Counted from the first letter of the stretch, positions 33,631 through 44,872 are shown. The stretch is DNA of 64,000 nucleotides from Cordia subcordata (GCA_028554755.1 JAPTOF010000007.1:3814001-3878000), one strand, 5' to 3'. Notes: a model not told the origin generated them from the sequence alone. A program made the numbers and translations.

Positions 33631-35111
33631 AATTTCATAAGGCATAAGATGCACTCAATTGTCAAGCAGTACAATGGAACTTGCAGAATGTGCTACCATG
33701 ATAGAGTTGGAGGAACATTAGAGTATTGGTCCGGACTTCACTTGAAGTAATGGAGCGAGTGGCAGTAACAGGAGAGCGAGCAAAATTGACAAAGTGCTAA
33801 TTAACTCAAAGTGGTTAGAATGCTTTTCGGACTCAGAAATGGTTATTGTGCCCCTTTGATTATAGTCTACTTGTTTTAACAATTAATCAACAAACTAGAT
33901 ATAGAAGATCTCCTTTTCGTTTCTTCAATGAATGGGGGCAAAATGAAAGTTTGAAGAGATAGTGCAGAATTGTTAAAGTGAGCAGGTTGAGGGGAGACCT
34001 ACGTTCTGTCTGATTCAAAAATTAAAGAAGCTTGAAAAAGAGCTTAAAAAGCTTAACATAGAGGAGTACCAGAATGTTGGGAGCACAATCTAGAATTTGC
34101 AAACTGAGTTGAAGACTTTACAAAAGCAAGGGCTTTGTGATTCTCAAGGAGTTTAGCCTAGAACAAAAGAAAATGAATTAAGGCAACAATTGAAAGAAGC
34201 AATGGTCAAAGAAGAAGCCATGTTGAGGCAAAAGTCTCGTATACTTTGGATCAAAGAAGGAGATAAGAACACTTCTTATTTCCATAAAACTATTAAGGGG
34301 TAGAAGGCAAGGAATAGTATTCAAATAGTATAAAAGAGGATGGAAAGATGACAAAAACACAAGAGGAAATGGTGGAATGCATTTTGGAGCACTATTGCAG
34401 TCCGGTGGGAAAATACCACAAGGATAGTGAGGAATTTTTGGAGAATGACATTGCTAATATCTTAAAGAGAAGGATTAAGCCAACTAAAACACAGTTGCTT
34501 GTTAGACCCATTACAAATGAGGAAATCAAGGAGGCCATGTTCTCGATTAATTAGAATAAAAATCTCAGGCCTGATGACTATACTTCTAATTTCAAAATGG
34601 CTTGAAGCATTGTGGGAGAAGATGTTTCTAATGCCCTGAAATCAGCATCCCAAGATGGTAGGCTGCTCAAGAAAGTCAATACCACGGCGATTGCTCTTAT
34701 ACCGAAAATTGCAAATCCATCAAATATAAATTACTATAGACCAATCTCTTGTTGCAATGTTATTTACAAGTGTCTCCAAAATTGCGGCAAATAAACTAAG
34801 AAAAATGGTGGATGAAATCATTTTTGAGAACCAGACTGCTTTTATGCCTGGGAGAAAGATTCTTGACAATGTCATTATTGCCCAAGAAGCTTTTCGTAAT
34901 TATGGAATGAAACATATAAGTGCTATAGAATTAGATGGGAGTTTATTCTGAAAAGTTTAAGGGCTTTGAACTTCCTAGATACTTTTGTCAACCGGGTTTG
35001 GATATGCATTTCAACCCCTGCTTACTCAGTTGCTATCAATGGCCAACTTGAAGGCTTCTTTAAAGGAAAGAAGGGTCTTCGACAAGGAGATCCTTTTCAT
35101 TTGAAATGTAA
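33630..35111 (+). mobile_element. LINE fragment: endonuclease end and first half of RT
   Basis: From about 33737 the reading FT-stop-SNGASG then RRASKIDKVLINSKWLECF is the C-terminal part of a LINE APE endonuclease (family FTWSN...SRIDR pattern). RT follows: QKSRILWIKEGDKNTSYFHK (about 34220-34290), LVRPITNEEIKEAMFSIN, TAIALIPKIANPSNINYYRP, QTAFMPGRKILDNVIIAQEA and GLRQGDPF near 35075-35100. Several stops and frameshifts break it. The RT is interrupted between the GLRQGDPF and catalytic DD motifs by the Copia insertion at 35112; the rest resumes at 37800. Confidence 0.88.
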
Positions 35112-35549
35112 TGTTGGATTATGATTCAAGTGCTAATCCCAAGTCCATATTGAAATTAGGAAAGAGTCTTAATGAGAGTCAAAATTCTAGTTATGATAAG
35201 AGTCTTAGTTATGGTAGGATTGATAGATTAGAAAATCCGTTGTCTTGGAGGACAAGGAAATCTCCTCTATAAATAGGACTCTTGTATTTGTTGAAAGGTG
35301 TGTCTTGCAATAGGTCTAGATTGAGAGAGAGAGAGAGAGAGAGCTATTGTAAGAACACCGTGAGAGAGGATTTAGACTTTCCAGGCTGTGCAAAAAGTCT
35401 TATTGAGTTTGTACTCTTTCCTATTAGTGGAGCTTTTTGTGGACGTATGCAGAGGGCCGAACCACGTTTAATAGCGCGTATTTTTTTCTCGTTACTCGTG
35501 CTTTAATTTCGCTGCGTGAGTGTGTGTTATGTGTTCTAATTTTCCAACA
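35112..35549 (+). repeat. 5' LTR of the TR-GAG-like element
   Basis: It runs TGTTGGATTATG to TTCCAACA. It has a CTCTATAAATAGGACTC promoter (35265-35281) and a (GA)n run at 35325-35342 that is longer than in the 3' LTR. Confidence 0.93.
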
Positions 35550-35551
35550 AG

Positions 35552-35563
35552 TGGTATCAGAGC
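35552..35563 (+). other. Primer-binding site of the TR-GAG-like element
   Basis: TGGTATCAGAGC, an exact initiator tRNA-Met complement, begins three bases after the 5' LTR ends. Confidence 0.93.
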
Positions 35564-35971
35564 TAGGTTGGAGGGAGGACGCTGGTTTGCACGAAAAACG
35601 AAAAAAGAAACGCCGAAGAGGAGTATAAAAAAAATTCGCTGATCTGCTGGTTGCGTTTGGCAGCCTTCCCGGAGTCCGATCAATGATCCGTTTGTTGCTG
35701 TGTTTTCATCTCGGAGAGAAGAGTAAGCTGATAAAATTTTGTGACGATTCGACGGTCGGATTGTGAGATACAAGCAGGTCAAGTTTTGTGGGTTTGTGGT
35801 CAAACAGTCAAACAAAAGTTTGACCAGCGTTGACCGAAGGGATGCAGGGGTTTGACCGCGTTGACCGAGGGTCTCCCCACCGTTTTCTGACATCCTGAAT
35901 CTGTTTTTGCGGTCAGTTTTGCCAAACTCTTGCTGGATTGCTGAGTTTTAGCAAATTTGTACATAGAAGCC

Positions 35972-37357
35972 ATGACAACGACCGGTACAAAGTTTGAAAT
36001 TCCAATGTTCGATGGGAACATAAACTTCAACTTGTGGAGGAATACTATCGAGGACCTTTTGGTGCAGCAAGGCCTTAATGAAGTGCTAGAAGAGGCGAAA
36101 CCGGAAGAAGTTAATGATAAGAAGTGGAAGTCCCTACAACGAAGAGCCGTAAGTACAATTCAGTTGGCGTTGGCACCGCAAATTAAATGTCATGTGATTG
36201 ATGAGACGACGGTGAGCGGTGTGTTCGACAAGTTGGAGAATATTTATGAGTCAAAGTCGATCACCAACCGATTGTGTTTGCGGACGGAGCTCTACTCATT
36301 CAAGATGGAAGACAGAACCGCCATCCAGGATCACATTAACAAATTCAACGAGTTAGTGGTCAAGCTCATAAGTGTTGAGGAGCCTGATAAGAGAATTACA
36401 GATGAAGAACAGGCGCTCGTACTACTATCTTCCTTGCCGAAGTCATACAAGCCATTCGTGCAATCAATCCTCGTGGGGAAGAAAACTCTCGAGCTAAACG
36501 AAGTGACTGCACTCTTGAGAGAGAACGAGAGGATGTTGGGAAGAAGTAGTGTGCCTAGTGGAGATCAAGCACTAACTGTTGAAGGTTTGAATTGAGGGAG
36601 GAGTTCTGAAAAAGGGAATTCTCGCAGAGGTAGATCGAGATCAAAAAGCCGAGCTAGGGATAGAGAAGACGATCGAGAGTGCTACTACTGCAGAGAGAAG
36701 GGCCATATCCAACTAAGATGTCCTAGATTGAGAGAGGACATGAAAAGCCTTAGAGAGTAGAGGTCTAAGGGCAAGGAGAAGGTTTATGGTGAGGACTCTA
36801 CGAACCTTGTTGAAGGTGATGATAGTGATGGTAGTGAGACTGTTTTGATGGCGGTAAGTGAGGACGTTAATGAAGGCTCGAAGAGGAAGAAAACTGACTG
36901 GGTGATAGATTCAGCGGGAACGTTTCACGCTTGCAATGATAGAGCTAGTTTCGACACTTTTCTTTTGGGGAAGAGGCTTGAATACATCATTATTGGGAAC
37001 AACCAGAAGATGAAGGTTGCTGGCATTGGGAGAGTTCACCTGAGGCTCAACAATGGTAGTATCAAGACCATCTCCAATGTAAGATATGTGCCATCTTGTG
37101 TGTCCAACATAATTTCATTGGGTGAGTTGGCATCAAGAGGGTACAAGTACATTGGTGAAGAAGATTGCTGCAAAGTGTATCGTAGAGAGGAGCTAATTCT
37201 TGACGGGAGGAAGAATGAGAAACATGTGTGTTACTTGGAGAGATGCACCGCGTTGAGAGATGAACGCGACAAGTGTGAAGAAACTCAAGTGAAAGCTAAG
37301 AAGAAGAGAAGAGTGACATTCTCGGCTACTGTAGAGATTCTTGGCACTTCTCGCTAA
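35972..37357 (+). pseudogene. gag-protease polyprotein of the TR-GAG-like element
   Basis: ATG 35972 opens a 462-codon frame broken only by TGA at 36593-36595 and TAG at 36758-36760. Residues 1-205 are Copia gag (GTKFEIPMFDGNINFNLWRN, then VSGVFDKLENIYESKS and TRTEL-like helices). A basic Arg/Ser-rich linker and a CCHC knuckle (CYYCREKGHIQLRC, 36680-36721) follow. The protease region begins WVIDSAGTFHACNDR with Asp313 as the likely catalytic residue, and includes VRYVPSCVSNIISLGELASRG. It ends in a Lys/Arg-rich tail ten bases before the 3' LTR, with no integrase zinc finger. Both stops could be point mutations of a once-open frame. Confidence 0.88.
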
Positions 37358-37367
37358 GGGAGAAATT
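37355..37367 (+). other. Polypurine tract of the TR-GAG-like element
   Basis: TAAGGGAGAAATT lies directly before the 3' LTR start TGTTGGG at 37368, the position expected for the plus-strand primer. Confidence 0.75.
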
Positions 37368-37799
37368 TGTTGGGTTATGGCTCAAGTGCTAAGTCCAAGT
37401 CCATATTGAAATTAGGAAAGAGTCTTAATGAGAGTCAAAATTCTAGTTATGATAAGAGTCTTAGTTATGGTAGGATTGATAGATTAGGAAATCTTTTGTC
37501 TTGGAGGACAAGGAAATCTCCTCTATAAATACGACTCTTGTATTTGTTGAAAGGTGTGTCTTGCAATAGGTCTAGATTGAGAGAGAGAAAGAGCCATTGT
37601 AAGAACACCGTGAGAGAGGGTTTAGACTTTTCAGGCCGTGCAAAAAGTCTTATTGAGTTTGTACTCTTTTTTATTAGTGGAGTTTTTCGTGGACGTAGGC
37701 AGAGGGCCGAACCACGTTTAATAGCGCGTATTCTTTTCTCATTACTCGTGCTTTAATTCCGCTGCGTGAGTGTGTGTTATGCATCCTAATTTCCCAACA
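37368..37799 (+). repeat. 3' LTR of the TR-GAG-like element
   Basis: It runs TGTTGGGTTATG to TTCCCAACA and is followed by the second TGTAA. It is co-linear with the 5' LTR. Confidence 0.93.
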
Positions 37800-38650
37800 T
37801 GTAAGATGGTGAGGCTTAATCATTTAGCATTCACAGATGATTTGCTTATTTTCTTGAGAGTAGATTTGGGGACAGTTAAGATTATTAAGTTTGATATCAG
37901 AATTTTCTCACGACTTTCGGGCCTTCGAATTAGTGAAGTCAAAAGGAAAATCTATTTTGCTAGTTGTTGTGAAGGGTTGAAAATGAGCATTTGTAATATT
38001 TTGAACATCAATGAAGGAAAGTTGCATGTCCATTACCTGGGCATTCCGTTAGTCGCTGAGAGATTAAGTAATCGAAGCTACAATACCATTGTGGAGAAAA
38101 TTACGCACAAGATTAATCATTAGGCTGTGAGGTACCTTTCTTATGCCATTCGAATTCAGCTTATTAAAAGTGTGCTCTTTAGCCTAACCTAGGTGTAATG
38201 TTTCTTTTCTCCCTAAGGGAGTCATCAAAGAGATTGAAAAGAAATTGGCAAGTTTTCCTTGGAGCGGCAAAAGCTTATCAAAAGGGAGAGCAAGAGTCAT
38301 TTGGTTAGAGGTACGTAGGCCAATTGAGAAAGGAAGTTTGGGGATATGAAGGGTAATGGATAACAATATGGTTGCATTACTCAAACAATTTTGGCACTCA
38401 TATATTAATGTGGATTCGGTGTAAGGATGTTGGGTTCATAACATCATTTTGAAGAAGAAAAGCATTTGGCAACTTGATATCCCTAAGAATGCAATGTGGT
38501 CTTGGCGAAAAATCTTGAAATCTCAAGAAGTTGTAGCAAGTATAATGGAACAATTATTAAATAGAGATATTATTCTAATTGGAAAAATAGAGATATTAAA
38601 AATCAGTACGCATTTCTCCCGTTTATTGTATGGGTTATGCTTCGTTATAT
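37800..38650 (+). mobile_element. LINE fragment continued: RT catalytic box to C-terminus
   Basis: Immediately after the TSD the frame reads LNHLAFTDDLLIFLR, the RT catalytic (A/T)DD box, then HYLGIPLVAERLSN, a VRYLSYAIRIQLIKSVLFS segment with stops, SKGRARVIWLEVRRPIEKGS spread over two frames, and IWQLDIPKNAMWSWRKIL near the end. It joins precisely to the fragment ending at 35111 once the inserted element is ignored. I saw no clear poly-A tail. Confidence 0.87.
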
Positions 38651-39051
38651 AAAATAAAATTTAACCTTTTTGGTCAATATCACGCGTCTTCATTTTGTCG
38701 GATGTTTTTCCTCCAAAAAGTCCATGTCCTTTACTTTATCAAGTCATATATTTTCTAATTTTATTTTCTCAATTTAGATGTTCTACTCAATTACTATAAA
38801 CTTCTTGTTAAAAATACAACTAATATTGAAAACTTTATCAACAATTAAATTGCACAAAGTATATTTACATAGACATTAAAAATTTAATTGACTATGCATC
38901 AATAATAAATAAATTTTTTTTAATTTATCATACTAGTTATACACTAAAATATGTATTAGAAGCTTCGACAGATTCCTTGCACAGATGGTACTTGGTTCAT
39001 TGTTGGATGAGAATGAAGTCAACTTAGTAACACATAAAAGCTAAAAATTTA

Positions 39052-39256
39052 AAGTAAAATGCAACAGATTCCCTTATGGTCTACCATAAATACACAACAC
39101 CCCTTTATAGTGCCAAAAATCCCACAATAAGCCCTTATGGTCGAGGGTGTACGTGAGACTTTTACTCACCATAAGAGCTTGTTGTGGGACTTTTGGCACT
39201 AAAGAGGAATGTTATGTACTTATAATATACTAAAAAGGAGTTTGTTACATTTTACC
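39052..39256. mobile_element. Hairpin MITE with 9-bp target duplication, MULE-type
   Basis: AAAAATTTA is present on both sides (39043-39051 and 39257-39265). The ends AAGTAAAATG and CATTTTACCC are inverted repeats, and almost the whole 205 bp folds on itself (AGTGCCAAAAATCCCACAA pairs with TTGTGGGACTTTTGGCACT). A 9-bp duplication points to Mutator-like transposase. The element is missing at the equivalent site of the left kiwellin arm, where flanking sequences are continuous. Confidence 0.88.
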
Positions 39257-39728
39257 CAAAAATTTATAAGGGACCTTAGCCCACAATGCCACATGGTTCA
39301 TAAATCACGGGCATGCAAGTCTTTCACACCATATATTTATTCCAAAACCATACCAAAACATAGACATTCTGCTTTCTTATTTAACCTAATAAATATTTTT
39401 TAAAATTTTATGCGTCCATATAGTTCTTCTCTAATATATAAACTCGTATATTCTGATAAAATATTTTATGAATAGGCATGTCAAAATACATTATATGGCT
39501 ATATCCCTCTCCTACTCAACCCTAATCATTTGTTCTCTTAAATATTTATTAATCTTAAATAGAAACTAGTTGATAATTATTTCTTTTATAATAATGACTC
39601 AAATGGATGCAAATTTTCGCAATTGCTTTCATTTATTATTATTATATTATACGTGTATGATATGTATATTGCGCTTACAACACGCACATATACTAGAGAG
39701 ACATCAGAGGAACAGTGGAGAAAAGAAC

Positions 39729-40394
39729 CTAGGCCATGGACCAAGTAACAGGCACTACACCATCGTCCTTGTTCAATCCCAAGGCGTCCCAAACAGCTCT
39801 GAAGCCATCAACTATGTCATTTCTGCATGGTGGTTGATAATCATGCTCCTTATCACAACCATGCATGGAGTCAGACTCGTCTACCACCTTCGCTCTCACA
39901 CTTCTACCATTGCTCGCAGTGATGCGTATCGTCTTCCCACACCTGGATTTTCCGGCAAACCACCCTGTCGATAACGCGACGATAAGTTCATCGTTACTGT
40001 GGTACTTTCCATCGCATTCCGACACACCACCACCATCGCCACCAGGAGCGAAATCATTGAGGGTGAGCTTCGCAAGCGTGGAAGAGGTGACGGGTGGGGA
40101 GCAAATGTAGGTTGGGTACGATTTTCCTTGGCATGTAAGGGTGCCGTGTTGTTGGCACTTGCTGCCGGCGGAAGGGGACGGCCATGAGCCGCGGCGGCCA
40201 TCGCTGCAGATATGGGTGCCAACATCAGGGTCATCGTTGCATTTTCCTTTGATGCAGATCAATTGACCGGAGCAATCGTCGAGAGTTTCGCATGGGCCAT
40301 TGCATGATGAAAGGGCATTTCCAGGGGAAATTATTATTAAGATGGCTTTCGTTAAAACAAAATTTGAATATAGCAATCCGTTGAGTTCTGCCAT
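39729..40394 (-). CDS. Kiwellin, secreted Cys-rich double-psi beta-barrel protein
   Basis: An intact single-exon ORF of 221 codons. The N-terminus is a signal peptide (hydrophobic [11 protein letters not shown], cleavage probably before LSSCNG). The mature protein has the kiwellin pattern: SSCNGPC and five more Cys in the N-terminal module, [18 protein letters not shown], then the barrel with [48 protein letters not shown] and the C-terminal VPVTWSMA. Kiwellins act in the apoplast; characterised plant members inhibit a fungal chorismate mutase, others are fruit proteins. Family members normally have 14 Cys; this one has 13, because the DEC motif reads DES (VVDESDS), so one disulfide cannot form as usual. 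The signal-peptide start differs from copy 1. Confidence 0.94.
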   Translation of the reverse strand: MAELNGLLYSNFVLTKAILIIISPGNALSSCNGPCETLDDCSGQLICIKGKCNDDPDVGTHICSDGRRGSWPSPSAGSKCQQHGTLTCQGKSYPTYICSPPVTSSTLAKLTLNDFAPGGDGGGVSECDGKYHSNDELIVALSTGWFAGKSRCGKTIRITASNGRSVRAKVVDESDSMHGCDKEHDYQPPCRNDIVDGFRAVWDALGLNKDDGVVPVTWSMA

Positions 40395-40470
40395 GGTTGC
40401 TTCAAAGTTGGAAGTCTAATGTAGAAGAGTGGTTGTAGTTTAATTTGGAGGTTGACGAATTTTGAGTGCT

Positions 40471-40479
40471 TATTTTATA
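40471..40479 (-). promoter_or_regulatory. TATA box of kiwellin copy 2
   Basis: The minus strand reads TATAAAATA, 77 bases upstream of the ATG, in the same CCCTTCTATAAA context as in front of copy 1. Confidence 0.72.
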
Positions 40480-41777
40480 GAAGGGTAATTGATATATGTG
40501 ATTTTTTTTTTTTTTGGGTATCTTTTGACATTTAAGTTTTTAATCATCAAAATAGTATGTACCATTCCCATCTTTTATTTTCGTGACGCTGTTAATATTT
40601 GAGATCAAAATTATCCAAAAAATAGACGGAATTAGACACGCGTTAAATGAGGAAAACATATGCATGGCATATGTTAATTTCGTTCATTTTTACATGATTT
40701 TAAATTTAAAAACTAATAGTCACTAAAAATAAGAAAAAATAAAAGATCGGTATGTCTTATTTTTAAAATGAGGAACCTAAATATCAAAAAAAAAAAGAGA
40801 GATCATAAATATTATTTACCCTTTAAAAAATGATACACTGATATTGAATTGAACCCAAGTCTTTCCCTGTTTCTTAATTACTATAGCAAAAGCTTCTTGG
40901 GAAAAAAATATATCTTGGGGCTCAACGGTTCCAAACTTAGAATAAGCACGGACGGATGTAATACGATTTTTTTTTCTTTTTTCTTTTTTGGTGTGTGTGT
41001 GTGTGAGTGTGAAAAATGTGTATTTTGAGGTACTTTTAGTTTAAACAATAAAAGTAACTCTCACTAAAAACTATGTGTATATAAATGTTATATCTTATGA
41101 TTTGATCCTACTAAAAAGTAACGCTGAATTTGAATAAAACTCTGTTACTAAAGTCTCTAATTGGCCCAACATTTAAACTTTTAAAAGTACTTTTATAAAT
41201 TTAAAAATCAAAACTAATCTATTTTACTCATTTTTAAAAGAACTTCCACATTAAAGTTAAAGTTATAAAAGAAACTAAAAAACCAAAAATTTCAAATTGA
41301 AGCTTCGCAAAAAAAAGTTATGAGATCTCATAAATTGTTCTTCTTCGTTCCCTCTCAAGACTACTACTATATCTTTTTAGAAGTTCAATGTTAGTTCCAA
41401 AACAACTAAAAGCCAACTTCTAATATATATGGTCAAATAATCAAAAGTTCTTATTTGATTGTACTTTTATTCAAAACTTTAAAACTAAAAGTTTTATAAC
41501 TCAAAGACCAAAAATAATAAGTCAAATTACTAATAAATTTTTTTTTTAACTTTTTGATACTATAAGAGGATTCGATTTTCAATCAATAGTGCGGCTATAT
41601 ATTATTGTAGTGATCAAATGTCTAAATAATGCACTGTAAATCCTTGCTTTTGCGTCGTCATAACTCATAATGGCATTTGATACAAAAATATTCAAACCCA
41701 ATTTATTGACCACAAAGTCCCAGTTATAGTGAAATGTCTAAACAATTCACTATCCTTTCATTTTCATTATAATGGCA

Positions 41778-41784
41778 GTTGAAA

Positions 41785-41817
<33 letters not shown>

Positions 41818-41822
41818 CACAC
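41778..41822. repeat. (TA)n(CA)n microsatellite at the edge of the duplication
   Basis: A run of alternating TA passes into CACACACAC. It sits where homology to the left kiwellin arm ends, a plausible breakpoint, but this is inference. Confidence 0.7.
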
Positions 41823-42329
41823 CGAGAGACATACATATCCAGGTGGTTGACCGCAAAGTCGGATTTTTTTTTTCTAACCCAAAAAAAAATTATTATGCAA
41901 AATTAACCCCGTTTTAAAAACGATTTGAAAAATAATCTGTTTTGAATCCGGAATGCGTGGCACGCATTCCCAGAATGCGCCTTGTCCGCGTTCCATATAT
42001 TCGTTGCTCGATCATTTTTTTTCCCATTCTCCCCCAACCCCACTTGCGATTTTCTCTTGTTTTCTCTCAACCCCTCACACTAAAGTTTTAGTTTTTCAAC
42101 GTTTTAGCGAGGATATTGCCTTGATCTTGTAAGTTATTTTAGTTTTATGTTATTTTTTGCCATTGTATTTAACGTTTTAAGTTATGAAATTGTTTTTAGA
42201 TAGTGGAGTTTTTGTTTTGATAATTAAATTTAGTTTGTGTTAATTTGAATTTTAATTGTTGTTAGATTTGTAGATTAGAATTTTAGTTTTTTTGTTAATT
42301 TATATTGAAATGTTAATTGTTGCTTAAAA

Positions 42330-42860
42330 ATATAGTATGATTATTAGAAATAGAATTAGTATTATTAGTAATATTATTAGTATGATCATTATTATTAATC
42401 TTATTATTACTATATGAATATTATTAGTAATTAATGTTATCATTAAGATTATCATTATTATTTACAATATCATTATTTTTATGACAGCTATGTTATATGT
42501 TAGATGTAATTATTAATGTAATTATTACTATTATTGGTATTATTATCATTGTGATGATGATGACGATGATGGATGATTAATGTAATATGTTAGATATTAT
42601 TATTAGTAATTTTATTACTATTGTTGATATATTTATCCATGTATTTATTTTATTATTATGATGATGATGACGATGATGGATGATTAAACATGTTATCTTT
42701 GTGTTATTATTATTATTATTATTATTAATACAATCATTGATACTATTATTATTAATAATATTAGTGTTATAATTATTTTTATTTGATAAAATTAGAGAGT
42801 TAATGTATATAGTGAAGTAGTAATATTTAATTAATCGTTATTATTATTATTTATTTTATG
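42330..42860. repeat. Degenerate ATT/ATG trinucleotide tract
   Basis: About 500 bases with strong three-base periodicity (TATTATTAGTAATATTATTA, GATGATGATGACGATGATGG, ATTATTATTATTATTATT). It lies in the leader of the plant-mobile-domain pseudogene. A similar tract follows the MULE fragment at 50140-50720. Confidence 0.8.
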
Positions 42861-42867
42861 AGTTATT

Positions 42868-44316
42868 ATGGATGCTCGTCCTGCAACAGTAGATGCCACT
42901 TTACTATGCCACTATATGGATCACCGGGTCTAGTATTTACAGGATCCATACCATCTGGGTATGTTTAGGTGCTATAGGTCGGATAGATCGTTGTTTAATG
43001 CGCCGAAGCACCCGTTAGTACAGCAGCAGTTGGCGGAGACCGGATTTTACGGGTGTTATAAATTCCGATATTATCAGCTTAACCGCAAACTTATTACTGC
43101 CATGATAGAGAGGTGGCGGCCGGAGACCCACACGTTTCATTTACCTGTAGGCGAGGCTACCATCACCCTGCAGGATGTGGCCGTGTATTAGAGTCTTCCC
43201 GTGACTAGTACTCCTATCCCGATGATTGATACGGTCCCACGCTCAAGAGAGGACTGGGTTGTCAGGATGTAGGAGTTGATGGGTATCGATGCGGATGCGG
43301 TGGCGGACCACGGTACCGGCCGTATCAACATTGTGGGGAACTCAGTGAATTTCGTCCAACTGCAGGGCAGGTTTGTTTTGCAGGGCACTCCTGATGAGCC
43401 CACTCAGTACCAGGCGCGGCAGCGAGCACGGCTGTGGATATTTCTCGTCATCTGCTGTCACCTTTTCGCGAACATGAGCACGAATGACGGTAATTTGGCC
43501 TGGTTGTTATTACTGGACGACTTTGAGCGCATCCGGCAGTACAACTGGGGCGCGATTGTACTATTGTATTTGTACCAGCAGCTTAACCACGCCTCCTTCC
43601 GCCAGTGTAAGGGTGTTTGAGGAGCCGTGACACTAGTCCAGGTACTGGTTTGCCTTATGTAGTAGTTATGTTTATATTCGACGAATGTTAACTTTATTAT
43701 TACAAGCGTTATTATAACATAACACATGTTCAATGCCTGCAGTTTTTTGCATGGGATAGATTTACGGCTTTTCAGCCTCAGCTCCGGCATCCGACATGAG
43801 AGCAACTACAGCGTCAGCAGCATCAGCTGGAGCCGGAGTTTCAGCTCCCTAGCGTTCCACGGGGTGCACAGTTTTACATCAAGAAGGAAATGACTGATGC
43901 ATTCGGGAAGTCAGGTCAGGTAGAGTGTCGGGATGCCATAGACCATCTCCAGCCTGACGAGCTATAGTACACTTAAGCTGCCTTATTAAAAATAATTTAC
44001 ATGTACACTTAAGCACGTAATTAACTATCCGGTGCTTGTTTTGGTTACAGTTCATATGGCAGCCGTTTAGGGCGATACTGGCCACCCTTTCACCTTATTG
44101 TGTTGCCGACAGTGACGTCTGGCGTGTCCGGATATCGCTGATATGTGGGCATACTGTTGAGTGGGGCCGCCCGAATCGTCTCCTACGGTAGTTCGGACTT
44201 AGGTTGGCCGTCCCTGCTGATCCCCTGCACATGAGAAACATAGGAGTCCAGGCTCGAGGACATACTCCACGTATCACTTTTACTCGTAGACATAGAAGTT
44301 TGGAATCGAAAGCATG
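42868..44316 (+). pseudogene. Plant mobile domain (PMD / phosphatase-7 long-form-like) pseudogene
   Basis: ATG 42868 begins a frame that runs to a donor at 43642, with probable exons at 43743-43968 and 44051-44316. Exon 1 contains YLQDPYHLG, ETGFYGCYKFRYYQLNRKLI, RWRPETHTFHLPVGEATITL and NLAWLLLLDDFERIRQYNWG, the hallmark blocks of the PMD (WRPET-THTFHLP-GE and L-LL-DF--I--Y-WG). Exon 3 reads WQPFRAILATLSPYC and LICGHTVEWGRPNRLLR. Stops break it at 42931, 43189, 43270, 43618, 43797 and 44189; several fit single transitions at Trp, Arg or Gln codons. PMD genes are shared between MULE or Gypsy elements and domesticated MAIN/MAIL genes; the intron-containing layout does not tell which. Confidence 0.85.
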
Positions 44317-44626
44317 ACATATGGTATAATCATCATATCATGTTTATTTAGTGGGGGCAAGGCGAAATGTATTCCATGTCTTCCACTTTCGGGTAACGTG
44401 GAGTAACCTAGTGAAATACTATCCCCCAAACGAAAGGAAAGATAATAAATATTTTACTTGCAAAATGATGACATGTTATAATCATCATATGATGTCTACT
44501 TTAGTAAGATTTACGTATTTTTTGAAATTCATTTTGAAAGAAAATGAGATAGGATATAAGGACATATAAGTTGCAACTAGACCAAGGACATTGAAATTGC
44601 AGTATACACCCTTCATATTTGAATGA

Positions 44627-44872
44627 AGGCACATTTAGATTAACTTTTTTTTAAAAGTATTTTTTAACACCTTTTAAAAAACATCTTTGTTTGATAAACT
44701 GAAAATTCTAATTTCTAAAAAACATTGTATTTGAGCTTTTTTCAAAGTTTCAGTTTTTTTGAAAGCCAAATCAAATAGTTATTGCAAATTTAGTATAACT
44801 TTTTTCAAGAAAAAAAAGTACTTTTTCCTTAAAAAAAAAAAAACCAATTCAAACAGACTCTAAGATTAAGAG
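44627..44872. mobile_element. A/T-run MITE
   Basis: The left CATTTAGATTAACTTTTTTT and the right AAAAACCAATTCAAACAGAC are inverted ends around poly-T/poly-A runs. Member of the same family as 12172, 46395 and 47893. Confidence 0.55.

Larger units (their letters stand above)
35112..37799 (+). mobile_element. Complete gag-protease-only Copia element (TR-GAG-like), 2688 bp
   Basis: LTRs at 35112-35549 (438 bp) and 37368-37799 (432 bp) flank a 1.8-kb interior. TGTAA lies on both sides (35107-35111 and 37800-37804), a 5-bp TSD inside a LINE. The primer-binding site and a polypurine tract are in place. One frame encodes gag and protease and ends just before the polypurine tract; integrase, RT and RNase H are absent with no sign of a later deletion. 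By eye the LTRs differ at about 25 sites plus a GA-repeat length change. The plan matches terminal-repeat retrotransposons with a gag domain (TR-GAG), which rely on enzymes from other elements. Confidence 0.93.
38800..41790 (-). repeat. Inverted duplication, right arm (kiwellin copy 2)
   Basis: Read on the minus strand it aligns with 21720-23900 through the upstream CCGTCCGTGCTTATTCT segment (about 40940), the kiwellin gene, the GTGAAAGACTTGCATGCCC segment (about 39310-39330) and the TTGACTTCATTC segment (about 39015). It carries at least one insertion missing from the left arm, a 205-bp MITE at 39052-39256. Confidence 0.9.
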
